Shown here one piece after another: positions 20,568-28,721 of a stretch of DNA of 35,010 nt. The notes beneath the pieces were generated by a model. The model did not search any database. It had not been told where the DNA came from and saw only the letters and a list, made by a program, of their open reading frames with translations. Source of the DNA: Clostridiales bacterium (lineage in GTDB: Bacteria; Bacillota; Clostridia; Oscillospirales; Oscillospiraceae); contig JALFJQ010000008.1 in assembly GCA_022775085.1 (NCBI GenBank), positions 1 through 35,010 on the forward strand, in the 5' to 3' direction. The position numbers were made by a program, and so were the translations under genes. Within the stretch, counting starts at the first letter, position 1, and every line of letters begins with the position of its first letter.

Positions 20568-23402
20568 TCACATCTGGCCCTTGAGCAGGTCTTCCATGGC
20601 GCGCTCCTTGTGGCAGATGGTATCCGGCCCTTCGTTTTTGTAGTATTCCAGCGCGTCGGTCTGTGCCTGCCGTGTCAGGTATTGGCTTACCTCGGGGCTT
20701 ACCTTCTCCACCTTGATGCCAATCTGCTTGAATCCGGGAATCTTGGCGATGGGGTCCAAGTTCTTCGCATCGGACAGAATGTTGGCGCCGTCGCCAAAGT
20801 GGAAGGGCATCCAGGCCACGCCGGGCTCCAGCTTATCGGTCACATGGACCTCACAGAACACACTGCCTCTGGGGGAGGTGACCTGCACCCAGTCGCCGTC
20901 TGTCAGCTTCTTTTCGGCACAGTCGTCGGCGTTAAGCTCGATAAAGTTTCTGGGTGCGGTATAGTAGACGGCACGGGTGCGCTTGGTCTGGGTACGGGTG
21001 TGGTAATGGTAGAGCATACGGCAGCTCATCAGGGTGATGGGGTATTCCGGATTCTGGGTCTCGGGAGAGGGAATCCACTCCATGGGAACCAGCAGACCCA
21101 CCCCATTGTTGCGGGCAGGGCCGTTGACATGGAGAATGGGGGTGCCGGGGTGGTCGGCTGTGGGACAGGGCCACTGGCAGCCGGTGTCGCGAATCTTGTC
21201 GTAGGTCATACCGTGGTAGGAGGGGGTGACCACACACATTTCCTTGAAAATCTCCTCTACGCTGTCGTAGTGGGCGGGGTAACCGAGGCGGGTCATCACC
21301 TCGCAGAGAATCTGCCAGTCCTGCTTGCACTGGCCCTTGACGGGAACGGCCTGCCGCAGCAGCTGGACACGGCGCTCGGTGTTGGTAAAGGTGCCGTCCT
21401 TCTCCAGGAAGGCGGTGCTGGGCAGCACCACATCCGCCAGGGCCGCGGTTTCGGTGACAAACAAGTCCTGTACCACCACAAAGGCCTTTTCCAGCGCCTG
21501 CGCCACATGGCTGACATCGGGGTCGGAAACCATGGGGTTTTCGCCCATGATGTACAGGAACTTCACCTTGTCCGCAAGAATCGCGGGGATGGTCTCGGTG
21601 ACGGTATAGCCCTTCTGGCTGCTGAGCTTTACACCCCAGGCCTTTTCAAATTTCTCCTGGACAGCGGGGTTGAATACCTTCTGATAGCCGGGGTAGTCGG
21701 TGGGCAGCGCGCCCATATCGCAGGCACCCTGGACATTGTTCTGACCCCGCAGGGGGTTCACGCCATTGCCCACACCGCCCAAATTGCCGGTGACCAGGGC
21801 CAGATTGCTCAGGCTCTTGACATTGTCGGAGCCGTTCAGGTGCTGAGTGATGCCCATGGCATAGGCGATATAGGATTTGTGGGTGGAGGCATACATTCTG
21901 GCGGCATCAATAATCAGCTGCTTATCCAAGCCGCAGATTTCCGCCACCCGCTCAGGGGTATAGGACTTGACGCTTTCTTTCAGGGCTTCAATGCCCTCGG
22001 TGTGCTTGGCGATGTATTCCTTGTCCTCCAGACCTTCCGCAAAAATCACATGGAGCATACCGTTGCTCAGGGCCACCGAGGTGCCGGGGTTGATTTGCAG
22101 GTAGATGTCGGCAATGTCTGCCAGGGCAATCCGCTTGGGGTCGGCAACAATCAGCTTCTTGCCGGCCAGCTTGGCCTGCCGCACATACATACCCATGACC
22201 GGATGGGTGTCGGTGGTGTTGGAGCCGGTGATGAAAATCACGTCCGCGTCCAAAACCTCCTGAATCCGGTTGGTCATCGCGCCGCTGCCCAGGGTGTTGG
22301 CAAGGCCGGAGACGGTGGAGCTGTGGCACAGTCTGGCACAGTGGTCCACATTGTTGGTGCCCACGGCGGCACGCATGAACTTCTGGAAGATGTAGTTGTC
22401 CTCGTTGGTGGCCCGGGCGCTGGAGAAGCCCGCCACTGCATCGGGGCCGTATTCTGCCTTCACCTGCTGGATTTTTCCGCAAATCAGGTCCAGGGCCTCC
22501 TCCCAGGAGGCAGGCTCCAGAACGCCGTTTTTGCGGATTAAGGGGGTGGTGAGGCGGTCCGGGTGGTTCACATAGTCATAGGCGAACTTTCCCTTGACAC
22601 AGAGCAGTCCTCCGTTGGAGGGGCCGTTGGCCGGCCTGGCATCCACCACCTTCCCATTCTTCACGGAGAAGTCAATCTGACAGCCCACGCCGCAGTAGCC
22701 ACAGGTGGTGCGGACAACCCTGGTTTCCCAAACCCGGAAGTCGTTCTGGGACTTGGGCATGAGGGCGCCCACCGGGCAGGCGGACACGCAGTTGCCGCAG
22801 GAGACACAGTCAGTGTCGGCTATGGTTTCCCCACCGTTGGGAACGATGTAGATAAGGTCGTCCTTGCGTACCATTTTCAGGGCGTTGATGCCCACCAGGT
22901 CCCGGCAGGTGCGGACACATTTGCCGCAGCGGATGCACTTATCCATATCCCGCAGGTAGAAGCGGTTGGAAAGGTCTTTCTCCCGGTGGACAAAGGGTGC
23001 CGTGTAGGAAGGGCCGTCCACGCCGTACATCTGGCAGTATTTTTGCAGCTTGCAGCTTCCCAGCTTGCGGCAGTTGAGGCAGTCCATGGGGTGAATGGAC
23101 AGCTTGTCCCGGAGAATGGCAATGCGGGCATCCCGGACGGCCTTGGTTTCCGTCCACACCACCATGCCGTTCTCCGCCTTGGTGCTGCAAGCGGGGACCA
23201 GGTAGTCCTGTCCCTCTACCTGGCAGGAGCACATCCAGCACTTGGTATCTTCCTCACAGCCATCCTCCCGGCGTTCGGGAAGGCGTTCGTTGTCATCATG
23301 GCAGAAGGTGGGAATGAAGATTCCCACCTTTCTGGCAGCTTGCAGAATCGTGGCGCCCTCCGGCACTTCCACGAATCGGTTGTTAATCTTAAGCTGGATC
23401 AT
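20568..23402 (-). CDS. Formate dehydrogenase alpha subunit with NuoG-like Fe-S domains
   Basis: This 944-residue metal-pterin enzyme interconverts formate and CO2. Residues 1-~220 form a NuoG-like relay: a [2Fe-2S] domain, HPMDCLNCRKLGSC, then CIRCGKCVRTC and CVSCGNCVSACPVGAL. The catalytic part starts with the [4Fe-4S] motif CGYCGVGC. The active-site stretch HCARLCHSS places a cysteine (C359) where many enzymes have selenocysteine, followed by the catalytic His360. The C-terminus holds the dinucleotide-binding fold (RGSVFCEVHVTDKLEPGVAW). The start at 23402 (MIQLKINNRF) follows AGGAG by 10 bases; an upstream ATG has no such site. Tungsten or molybdenum use is not decided by sequence, but the setting suggests tungsten. 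Confidence 0.95.
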   Translation of the reverse strand: MIQLKINNRFVEVPEGATILQAARKVGIFIPTFCHDDNERLPERREDGCEEDTKCWMCSCQVEGQDYLVPACSTKAENGMVVWTETKAVRDARIAILRDKLSIHPMDCLNCRKLGSCKLQKYCQMYGVDGPSYTAPFVHREKDLSNRFYLRDMDKCIRCGKCVRTCRDLVGINALKMVRKDDLIYIVPNGGETIADTDCVSCGNCVSACPVGALMPKSQNDFRVWETRVVRTTCGYCGVGCQIDFSVKNGKVVDARPANGPSNGGLLCVKGKFAYDYVNHPDRLTTPLIRKNGVLEPASWEEALDLICGKIQQVKAEYGPDAVAGFSSARATNEDNYIFQKFMRAAVGTNNVDHCARLCHSSTVSGLANTLGSGAMTNRIQEVLDADVIFITGSNTTDTHPVMGMYVRQAKLAGKKLIVADPKRIALADIADIYLQINPGTSVALSNGMLHVIFAEGLEDKEYIAKHTEGIEALKESVKSYTPERVAEICGLDKQLIIDAARMYASTHKSYIAYAMGITQHLNGSDNVKSLSNLALVTGNLGGVGNGVNPLRGQNNVQGACDMGALPTDYPGYQKVFNPAVQEKFEKAWGVKLSSQKGYTVTETIPAILADKVKFLYIMGENPMVSDPDVSHVAQALEKAFVVVQDLFVTETAALADVVLPSTAFLEKDGTFTNTERRVQLLRQAVPVKGQCKQDWQILCEVMTRLGYPAHYDSVEEIFKEMCVVTPSYHGMTYDKIRDTGCQWPCPTADHPGTPILHVNGPARNNGVGLLVPMEWIPSPETQNPEYPITLMSCRMLYHYHTRTQTKRTRAVYYTAPRNFIELNADDCAEKKLTDGDWVQVTSPRGSVFCEVHVTDKLEPGVAWMPFHFGDGANILSDAKNLDPIAKIPGFKQIGIKVEKVSPEVSQYLTRQAQTDALEYYKNEGPDTICHKERAMEDLLKGQM

Positions 23403-23482
23403 GGAATGTAATCTCCTTCTTTGCTTCACTGTACAAAGCACAGGCAAAAACCGTGCTGCTTTTCCGAAATGCTATCACTGTT

Positions 23483-23511
23483 ATTGTAACATTGTCCTTG
23501 GGGGATTGCAA
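23483..23511 (-). promoter_or_regulatory. Promoter of the formate dehydrogenase-hydrogenase operon
   Basis: On the minus strand TTGCAA (23511-23506) and TACAAT (23488-23483) are spaced 17 bp. The leader is about 75 bases and contains a small hairpin (AGCACGG/CCTGTGCT, around 23438-23457). Confidence 0.75.
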
Positions 23512-23582
23512 TGGATTTTTTCCCAAAAGCCGTCTGCGGATTTCTGTAGAACCTGCCGTATACTCCCGAGAAAAGAGGGAAG

Positions 23583-24080
23583 CTATCCGTTCCCACAGTC
23601 GGCGCTGCCTTCGCTGTAGAGCATATCCAGCCCGTGGGCCACGGGGTCGATGACTGCCAGAAGGTTTTCGGCGGAGGCCTTCTTGCTTCCGGGCAGGTTG
23701 ATAATCAGGCTGCGGCCCCGGATGCCTGCGGCAGACCGGGACAGGCAGCCCTTGGGGGTAATCTTCATGGACTCCGCCCGCATCGCCTCCGGGATGCCGG
23801 GGGTCAGCCGCTCCACCACCTCCAGGGTGGCCTCCGGGGTGATGTCCCGGGGGGAGAAGCCGGTGCCACCTGTGGTCAGCACCAGGGCAATGCCCAGGTC
23901 ATCGGCACACTTGCAAAGCTCCCCTTTGATGCTTTCCGGTTCATCCGGAACCATTGCGGTGTACGTTACGTCAAACCCCTTTTCCGTCAGAATCCGGCAC
24001 AGGTTGGGGCCGCTGGTATCCTCCCGCTCGCCCCGGTAGCCCTTGTCACTGACGGTAATCACCGCTGCTGTATAGCGCAT
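23583..24080 (-). CDS. mog: Mog/MoaB-type molybdopterin adenylyltransferase
   Basis: This 165-residue protein adenylates the pterin before metal insertion. It starts with RYTAAVITVSDKGYRGERED, the conserved N-terminus, followed by TTGGTGFSPRDITPEAT (the MoCF_biosynth signature), PGIPEAMR and NLPGSKKASAENL near the C-terminus. It is the last gene of the seven-gene cofactor operon, three bases after the moaA/moaC fusion. Together with the two MoeA proteins it gives a complete adenylation/metal-insertion pair. Confidence 0.93.
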   Translation of the reverse strand: MRYTAAVITVSDKGYRGEREDTSGPNLCRILTEKGFDVTYTAMVPDEPESIKGELCKCADDLGIALVLTTGGTGFSPRDITPEATLEVVERLTPGIPEAMRAESMKITPKGCLSRSAAGIRGRSLIINLPGSKKASAENLLAVIDPVAHGLDMLYSEGSADCGNG

Positions 24081-24083
24081 TTT

Positions 24084-24635
24084 TCATTCCTCCCGAAAAT
24101 AATCTCCGTGGACACCGCCGGTTTTGGAAAGCAGGCGGATGTCCGTAATCACCATGTCCTTCTGTACGGCCTTGCACATATCGTACACCGTCAGCGCGGC
24201 GGTGGATACGGCGGTAAGGGCTTCCATTTCCACACCGGTTCTGGTGATGTAAGCATACTTTTCCGGATGCAGGGTGTCAAGGCTCAGATTCAGCCGGCGT
24301 ACCCCCGCCTCCTTCAATGACCTGGCCAGTTCCGGCAGCAGAATTCCATTTGTGGTCACGCAGACCTCCCGGATGCCATCGACTGCCGCCGCCCGGCGGC
24401 AGATGGAGGTGATGTTCTTCTTCACCAGCGGCTCTCCCCCGGTGATGCGCAGCTTGGTAATTCCCAGAGACGCTGCCGCCGCCACCGCCTGAATCATCTC
24501 ATCCTCCGTGAGCATATCGGCGTGACTTTTCTTGCATACGCCTTCTTCCGGCATACAGTACCGGCAGCGCAGGTTGCACAGCTCCGTGACGGAAATCCGC
24601 AGATAGGTGATGTCGCGTCCAAATTGGTCAGTCAT
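24084..24635 (-). CDS. MoaA N-terminus fused in frame to MoaC C-terminus
   Basis: The 183-residue product starts as MoaA, the radical SAM GTP 3',8-cyclase: [15 protein letters not shown], cluster motif C20-x3-C24-x2-C27 (CNLRCRYC), TGGEPL, and [20 protein letters not shown] to about residue 134. It then continues without a break as MoaC, the cyclic pyranopterin monophosphate synthase: [28 protein letters not shown] and a KTGG tail. The last ~200 residues of MoaA (second Fe-S cluster, GTP site, C-terminal GG) and about 100 N-terminal residues of MoaC are missing. This is an internal deletion between adjacent genes, joined near 24233-24246. Both activities are expected to be lost. The start overlaps the upstream FAD gene by four bases. 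Confidence 0.88.
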   Translation of the reverse strand: MTDQFGRDITYLRISVTELCNLRCRYCMPEEGVCKKSHADMLTEDEMIQAVAAAASLGITKLRITGGEPLVKKNITSICRRAAAVDGIREVCVTTNGILLPELARSLKEAGVRRLNLSLDTLHPEKYAYITRTGVEMEALTAVSTAALTVYDMCKAVQKDMVITDIRLLSKTGGVHGDYFREE

Positions 24636-25486
24636 CCATGTTTCCTCATTGTTTCCCAAGCAGTCTGCCCTGCTTGTATTGCTTCTGTCAATACCCCTTC
24701 CACCATGGGGTGCACGGTGTTGCAGTTGCCGCACAGGTGCAGCCAGGTTGGGTCTCCCAGATGGGAAACCAGTGTCCGCTCCGGGCGCAAGCCCACCGCA
24801 AGGAGCAGTGTTTTGCAGGCAATCCAGTCCCCGCCTGACAAATGGCAGGCTTCCAGCTTCGTTTGCCCCCTGACCTCCGTAACCGTCTGTCCGCAGATAA
24901 GGCGGACGTGGGAATCGTCCAGACATTTCTGGTTTCTCGTCAGGCCGCCGCAGCGCCTCTGCTTTTCCACCAGTGTAACCGGAATGCCCACCTGAGCCAG
25001 TTGATTTGCCAGAATCAGTCCCAAATCGCCGCTGCCCAGTATCACCGCCGGTCCTTCCGGGACAAATCCGTGGAGATTCATCATTTCCTGCATCTGCCCG
25101 GCAGTATAGATGCCCTTGGGTCTGGTTCCGGCAATGGGCAGCGCCCCCATGGGAATCTCCCGGCAGCCGGTGGCCAAAATCAGCTGAGAGAAGGAAAGCC
25201 TTCGTCCCCCGGACAGATGGGCAACTCTGGTAGCCTCCAGGGAAAGCACGGTCGTATTCCCAATCACCGTTACCTCCGGCGGGAAGTCCTTCAAAAGCTG
25301 CCGCGCATATTCGATTCCCGTGAGATTGCTGCCAAATCCCCGGTGGGTGCACTGCAAAAGCACGCCGCCCAGGGTTGGCTTCCGGTCCACAATGGCGACG
25401 CTGGCGCAGCCAGCCCCGCAGGCCGCTGTTGCCGCGGCAATTCCGGCAGCGCCTCCGCCGATGACCAGCAAATCATAGTGTTCCAT
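24632..25486 (-). CDS. FAD/NAD(P)-dependent oxidoreductase (G3P dehydrogenase-associated type)
   Basis: This 284-residue flavoprotein has an N-terminal FAD motif [17 protein letters not shown], a second dinucleotide motif [17 protein letters not shown], and [10 protein letters not shown] between them, as in pyridine nucleotide-disulfide oxidoreductases. The [12 protein letters not shown] stretch is typical of the small oxidoreductase that pairs with a glycerol-3-phosphate-dehydrogenase-like subunit carrying a BFD domain. That partner is encoded just upstream (14-base overlap). It is short (usual about 400), lacking a large C-terminal domain. Why this pair sits in a pterin-cofactor operon is unknown; passing electrons to or from a redox step of cofactor or metal handling is one guess. 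Confidence 0.85.
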   Translation of the reverse strand: MEHYDLLVIGGGAAGIAAATAACGAGCASVAIVDRKPTLGGVLLQCTHRGFGSNLTGIEYARQLLKDFPPEVTVIGNTTVLSLEATRVAHLSGGRRLSFSQLILATGCREIPMGALPIAGTRPKGIYTAGQMQEMMNLHGFVPEGPAVILGSGDLGLILANQLAQVGIPVTLVEKQRRCGGLTRNQKCLDDSHVRLICGQTVTEVRGQTKLEACHLSGGDWIACKTLLLAVGLRPERTLVSHLGDPTWLHLCGNCNTVHPMVEGVLTEAIQAGQTAWETMRKHG

Positions 25487-26810
25487 TGCGATATCCTTCC
25501 AGAATGGTCTCGATGGCGAAGGCGCACCGGCTTCCCTGGCAGGGGCCCTTGCCGCTGCCTACGCGGCGTTTGACACCGTCTACGGTAGACGCGCCCCGCC
25601 GGATGGCTTCCAGAATCTCACTGCGGGTAATCCCCTGGCACTGGCAAAGGATTTCCGAATCATCAGATTTGGGGATTGCGTGCCGATGGGGGTTAAAATC
25701 GGGATTCGGCTGGGCATTCAAAAACGCCGCTGCTTCCTGGGCCACATACCGCCCCAGTTCGTCCGCGCAGGTCAGCCCCGGTGTTTTGATACCAATGAGA
25801 CTGTAAAATCCGGGGCCGGGGTTTTCGATGCAAAAGTCATGCAGGCTCTGTCCCCCTTCCCGGTATGGGTTGGGGCGAACCGCCGCAAAGGAACGAATGA
25901 CCTGGGTCAAATCCACTTCCGGAAGCAGCGCCTTCGCTGCCCTGTGCAGCTCCCGGAGGCCCTCCGGTGTTGTGGCGAAGGGCGTTTCGATTTCTTTGCG
26001 CACGCCGCTGATGAGCAGATTTCCTTCCACACAGGGAACGGCGGTAATGCCTTTGCCGCAGCTGCTTGCCTGATGGAAGAGCACCATCCGGGGCTTTGGA
26101 GCAGCCTCATCCAGCACCAGATATTCCGCGCCATCCCAGTGAAGCCGGGTGCTCCGGGGAAACAGCAACTCCTGTACCCGGTCCGCGAAGAGCCCGGCAC
26201 AGTTGATTACCGTGCGGCAAGGGATGGTCCCCCGGTTGGTTTTCAGCAGATAGCCGGTATCGGTTTTTTCGACATCCGTTACGGCAGTATTCCGGTAAGC
26301 CACCGCCCCATTCTCCACCGCGTTTTCAAAGGCGGCGATTCCCAGAAGCCAGGGATTCACCGTCCCGGTGGATGGTGCGTACAGCGCTCCGGCAACCCCT
26401 GGCCGGAGCATCGGCTCCATGGCCTGCGCTTCCGCCCCGGTCAGCAGCCGCAGACCCGGCACACCGTTTTTCAGGCCTTCGTTCAACTTTTTTTGCAGCT
26501 TCGGCAGAGATGCCCCGTCGTAGGTCACCAGCAGAGAGCCGCACCGGCAGAAGGGAACCTCCAGCTCCCGGCAGAGGCTTTCGTAATTCCCATTGCCCCG
26601 GACGGTCATTTCCGCTTTCCGGCTGCCGGGCTTGTTGTCATATCCGGCATAGACCACCGCGCTGTTGGCCCGGGTAATTCCGGTGCACACATCCTCCGCC
26701 GCCTCCAAAAGGGCCACGGAAAGGTTCCACCGTCTTACGTTCCGGGCCGCAAAGCAGCCCAGGATTCCGCCGCCGATGACGGCAACGTCGTACGCTTCCA
26801 TTGTTTTCAA
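25473..26810 (-). CDS. FAD-dependent oxidoreductase (DAO fold) with C-terminal BFD [2Fe-2S] domain
   Basis: This 445-residue protein has the DAO-type FAD motif VAVIGGGILGCFAARNV at 9-25 and the fold of GlpA/LhgO-like dehydrogenases (NSAVVYAGYD, GTVNPWLLG, SFAAVRPNPY, IGIKTPGLTCADELG). The last ~60 residues carry four cysteines in CQCQGITRSEILEAIRRGAS and GKGPCQGSRC, the BFD-like [2Fe-2S] domain. This layout is known from anaerobic glycerol-3-phosphate dehydrogenase and opine or proline dehydrogenase subunits. The donor here is unknown. It overlaps the MoeA-fusion gene by four bases upstream and the partner flavoprotein gene by 14 downstream. Confidence 0.88.
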   Translation of the reverse strand: MKTMEAYDVAVIGGGILGCFAARNVRRWNLSVALLEAAEDVCTGITRANSAVVYAGYDNKPGSRKAEMTVRGNGNYESLCRELEVPFCRCGSLLVTYDGASLPKLQKKLNEGLKNGVPGLRLLTGAEAQAMEPMLRPGVAGALYAPSTGTVNPWLLGIAAFENAVENGAVAYRNTAVTDVEKTDTGYLLKTNRGTIPCRTVINCAGLFADRVQELLFPRSTRLHWDGAEYLVLDEAAPKPRMVLFHQASSCGKGITAVPCVEGNLLISGVRKEIETPFATTPEGLRELHRAAKALLPEVDLTQVIRSFAAVRPNPYREGGQSLHDFCIENPGPGFYSLIGIKTPGLTCADELGRYVAQEAAAFLNAQPNPDFNPHRHAIPKSDDSEILCQCQGITRSEILEAIRRGASTVDGVKRRVGSGKGPCQGSRCAFAIETILEGYRNGTL

Positions 26811-28717
26811 TCCAGAGGTATGATTTCTCCGGGGTTTTCCACGGTATAGCCACCCAGAGAAAGAATCTTATCCCGGAACCCATCGCTTTTCAGAGTCGCA
26901 ATCAGCTGACGCACCATGGGGGCTTCCCATGCGTGGTCGGGGATAATCAAATCGTATTCCTCAATGCAGATGGGAATGAAGTCCAGACCGTAGAGCTTGG
27001 CGGCAGAATAGATGCCCATACCGGCATCGGCGCTGCCACTGACAATCTGGGCCGCTACAGAGGTGTGGGTCAGCTCTTCCCGGTCGTAGCCGTAGATGGC
27101 GGAAGTATCGAGGTTTTCCTGTTTGCACAGATAATCCGTCAGAATCCGGGTACCGGACCCCTTCTGGCGATTGACATAGCGCACGCCCTCGGCGGCAATA
27201 TCCGAGAACTTCTGTATGTTCAAGGGGTTGCCCCTGGCAACCATCAGGCCCTGCTGACGGCCAACACAGCGAACGAGCTTTACATCCCCTCTGGGGAAAT
27301 ATTTTTTCATAAAGGAACGGTTATAGCTTCCGTCTTGGGTATTCAGCAGGTGGCAGCCGGCCGCATGGGCTTCTCCCCGGCGGATTGCCATAATGCCGCC
27401 CATGGAGCCAACATGGGAAGAACTCATAAAGAGACTGGAATCTTCCAGATGGAGCATATCCGCGACCTCATCCAGCAGCGGGTCATGACTGCCGATGACC
27501 ACCAGGGTGTTGCGGAGCTTTTCCAGAGGGCTGAGCAAACGGACCGTCACTTCCGCTCCGGCCTCAAAGCCTTCCAGCCCCTGGGGAACCTCCAGAATGC
27601 CGTCGGCCTTCATAAAGGAGGACACCACACCGCTGCCCCGGCTTAGGGGGGAAGCCATGAGCCGGTTACCCACATAGCCCATGCGCACCCGGACAAATTC
27701 CTGATACTTTAGTCCCGAAACCACAGGACGGGTCAGAATCGCCTGGGCATACTGGGAAGGTACAGCAGGCACTTTCAGCCAGTGGTCAATCAGGGGTTTC
27801 AGCAGCTGCTCCACCACAATGATGCCGGACACGGGGTAGCCGGGAACACCCAGAATGGGCTTGGCCCCCTGGCAGCCCAAAATGGCGGGCTTGCCGGGCT
27901 TCATGGCAATGCCGTGGTACAGGACCTGCCCCAGCTCCCGGATGACTCTGGCGGAATAGTCCTCCCGCCCGGCAGAGGAACCGGCGTTGAGAATCACCAT
28001 GTCACATTCCGCTGCGGCTCTGGAAACCATGGCCTTGATTTGGTCAAATTTGTCGGGAACGATGGGATAAACCACCGCGTCGGCACCCCAGCTTTTCACC
28101 ATGGCGGAGAAAATGGAGCCGTTAAATTCCAGAATGTCTCCGGGCTTGGGGTCCGTGCAGGGGGGAATAATTTCGTCGCCGGTGGGGATGATCCCCACCA
28201 CAGGCTTGGCAATCACTTCGATTTCCAGCACACCGCCGGCAATCATAGCGCCGATGGCGGAGGGGGAAACGGTCATATGGCTGGGCAGAATCATCTCTCC
28301 GGCACACACATCCTCGCCAATCTGCCGGATGTGCTGCCAGGGAGCGGCAGCGGCATGGATGGTGATGGAGCCATCCTCGTTCTTCACGATGTCCTCCACC
28401 ATGATGACGGCATCCCGGTCCTCGGGGACAGGGTCGCCGGTATCCAGCACAATATACTGCTCCTTTTGCAGGGTAACCGGGGTGGTTTCGGTGGCGCCGA
28501 AGGTATCTCTGGCGCATACGGCTATACCGTCCATGGCACTGGCGGCATAGTGGGGGGCACAGATGTGGGCGTAGACCGCCCGGGCGGTCACCCGACCACA
28601 GCTTTCGAACACGGGGATCACTTCCGTTTTCGGGCCGAAGCCGTGGCTCTGAAGCAGAGCCAGATATTCCTCTCGTGCCTGCCTTAGCGGCACATTGGTC
28701 AAATACTCAAATCCCAT
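26807..28717 (-). CDS. MoeA with C-terminal periplasmic-binding-like domain
   Basis: This 636-residue protein combines two domains. Residues 1-~405 are MoeA, the metal-insertion enzyme: SAMDGIAV, the MoCF core GIIPTGDEI, NAGSSAGREDYSARV, and KPGKPAILG with GVPGYPVSG. Residues ~410-636 (starting RNTLVVIGSHDPLLDEVADM) resemble PBP_like domains, with GSHVGSMGG-type ligand loops and RQKGSGTRILTDYL, and lack any signal peptide, so they act in the cytoplasm, presumably binding the metal oxyanion or pterin. This MoeA-PBP fusion is known in clostridia and archaea. It is the second MoeA in the operon, four bases after the first, suggesting separate roles for tungsten and molybdenum. Confidence 0.92.
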   Translation of the reverse strand: MGFEYLTNVPLRQAREEYLALLQSHGFGPKTEVIPVFESCGRVTARAVYAHICAPHYAASAMDGIAVCARDTFGATETTPVTLQKEQYIVLDTGDPVPEDRDAVIMVEDIVKNEDGSITIHAAAAPWQHIRQIGEDVCAGEMILPSHMTVSPSAIGAMIAGGVLEIEVIAKPVVGIIPTGDEIIPPCTDPKPGDILEFNGSIFSAMVKSWGADAVVYPIVPDKFDQIKAMVSRAAAECDMVILNAGSSAGREDYSARVIRELGQVLYHGIAMKPGKPAILGCQGAKPILGVPGYPVSGIIVVEQLLKPLIDHWLKVPAVPSQYAQAILTRPVVSGLKYQEFVRVRMGYVGNRLMASPLSRGSGVVSSFMKADGILEVPQGLEGFEAGAEVTVRLLSPLEKLRNTLVVIGSHDPLLDEVADMLHLEDSSLFMSSSHVGSMGGIMAIRRGEAHAAGCHLLNTQDGSYNRSFMKKYFPRGDVKLVRCVGRQQGLMVARGNPLNIQKFSDIAAEGVRYVNRQKGSGTRILTDYLCKQENLDTSAIYGYDREELTHTSVAAQIVSGSADAGMGIYSAAKLYGLDFIPICIEEYDLIIPDHAWEAPMVRQLIATLKSDGFRDKILSLGGYTVENPGEIIPLD

Positions 28718-28721
28718 TGTA

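Noticed and set aside
22326..22328. Possible selenocysteine in the formate dehydrogenase active site
   Set aside because: The codon at the active-site position is TGC (Cys), not TGA, so no Sec insertion is needed.
18583..22541. Long plus-strand open frames opposite the hydrogenase and formate dehydrogenase
   Set aside because: Antisense to genes with complete catalytic motifs; Gly/His-rich, no ribosome sites.
24636..25352. Upstream extension of the moaA/moaC frame
   Set aside because: The open frame continues upstream but overlaps the flavoprotein gene and has no MoaA-like residues before MTDQFG; the start at 24635 with the four-base overlap is preferred.
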